In this document: piece after piece, positions 63,923 through 64,000 of the stretch
Position numbering within the stretch: position 1 is the stretch's first letter
Layout: each line of letters opens with the position of its first letter
Made by a program: the position numbers and the translations under genes
The notes under the pieces: generated by a model
Told to the model about the DNA's origin: nothing
Seen by the model: the letters and a program-made list of their open reading frames with translations, nothing else
The model's database searches: none
NCBI RefSeq assembly: GCF_000317245.1
Contig: NZ_AJLJ01000061.1
Location: forward strand, 1 to 64,000
Source of the DNA: Fischerella muscicola SAG 1427-1 = PCC 73103
GTDB lineage: Bacteria; Cyanobacteriota; Cyanobacteriia; Cyanobacteriales; Nostocaceae
Reading direction: 5' to 3'
DNA: 64,000 nt

Positions 63923-64000
63923 ATTGTTATTTTCTTGGTTCAGGTAATTTTATACGATAGAAGTTCTGAGAAAACTTCACCCCTATCCCAAGATAGAGCT

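Overview
The window is chromosomal DNA from a filamentous, probably heterocyst-forming cyanobacterium (order Nostocales). The evidence is photosystem genes (psaD, a PsbP homologue), the carotenoid ketolase crtO, cyanobacteria-only families (CPP1-like, DUF2605/DUF2973, DUF2811, a TerB plus Mo-nitrogenase C-terminal domain protein), many GCGATCGC (HIP1) octamers, and abundant short heptamer and palindromic repeats between genes. The species cannot be fixed from sequence reading alone. No rRNA, tRNA or CRISPR array was seen.

Layout. 0-8.3 kb: crtO, a saccharopine-dehydrogenase-like reductase, a PrxQ/BCP peroxiredoxin, a PhoD-like phosphatase and mnmA. 8.5-15 kb: a secreted SPOR-like protein, the NAD(P)HX repair enzyme, an RmlD-like reductase, an Uma2-family protein, obgE and a TerB/Mo-nitro_C protein. 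15.3-19.3 kb: a two-gene methyltransferase plus carboxylate-amine ligase unit, then ferredoxin-sulfite reductase with an unusual C-terminal tail. 19.5-29 kb: a small secreted protein, a GDSL esterase, a membrane protein/HTH protein pair, maf, a PsbP homologue, a long AT-rich gap and a hexapeptide acyltransferase. 29.1-34.4 kb: the type IV pilus operon pilM-pilN-pilO-pilQ on the minus strand, with pilQ broken by one extra base in a G-rich repeat. 34.6-42.3 kb: an orphan sugar-binding lipoprotein, a ParE-type toxin-antitoxin pair, thrS, DUF2605/DUF2973 genes and a glycogen-debranching-type enzyme. 42.8-47.3 kb: a DICT-GAF histidine kinase, psaD (with a candidate RpaB/HLR1 site) and trpE. 47.4-50.2 kb: a patch of gene decay, with an MFS gene broken by a MITE and a small palindrome, next to a complete IS element with 9-bp target duplications that has rewritten the end of an SDR gene. 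50.6-64 kb: a di-haem cytochrome c, nagB, der, ecfT, hppD, small cyanobacterial genes, a HAD hydrolase, a CPP1-like protein, an OmpR-type regulator, hisIE and a ChaB-like gene.

Most genes are housekeeping or photosynthesis genes in short units. The clearest co-working set is pilMNOQ (pilus biogenesis). The most unusual features are mobile or repetitive: palindromic repeats lie inside two intact coding regions (nnr, hppD) as in-frame peptide insertions, inside pilQ as a frameshift, and nested within one another between genes. The best candidates for undescribed biology are the methyltransferase/ligase pair at 15.3-17.3 kb, the ribbon-helix-helix-like tail on sulfite reductase, the array of nine 21-bp palindromic units downstream of crtO, and the G-tract frameshift in pilQ.
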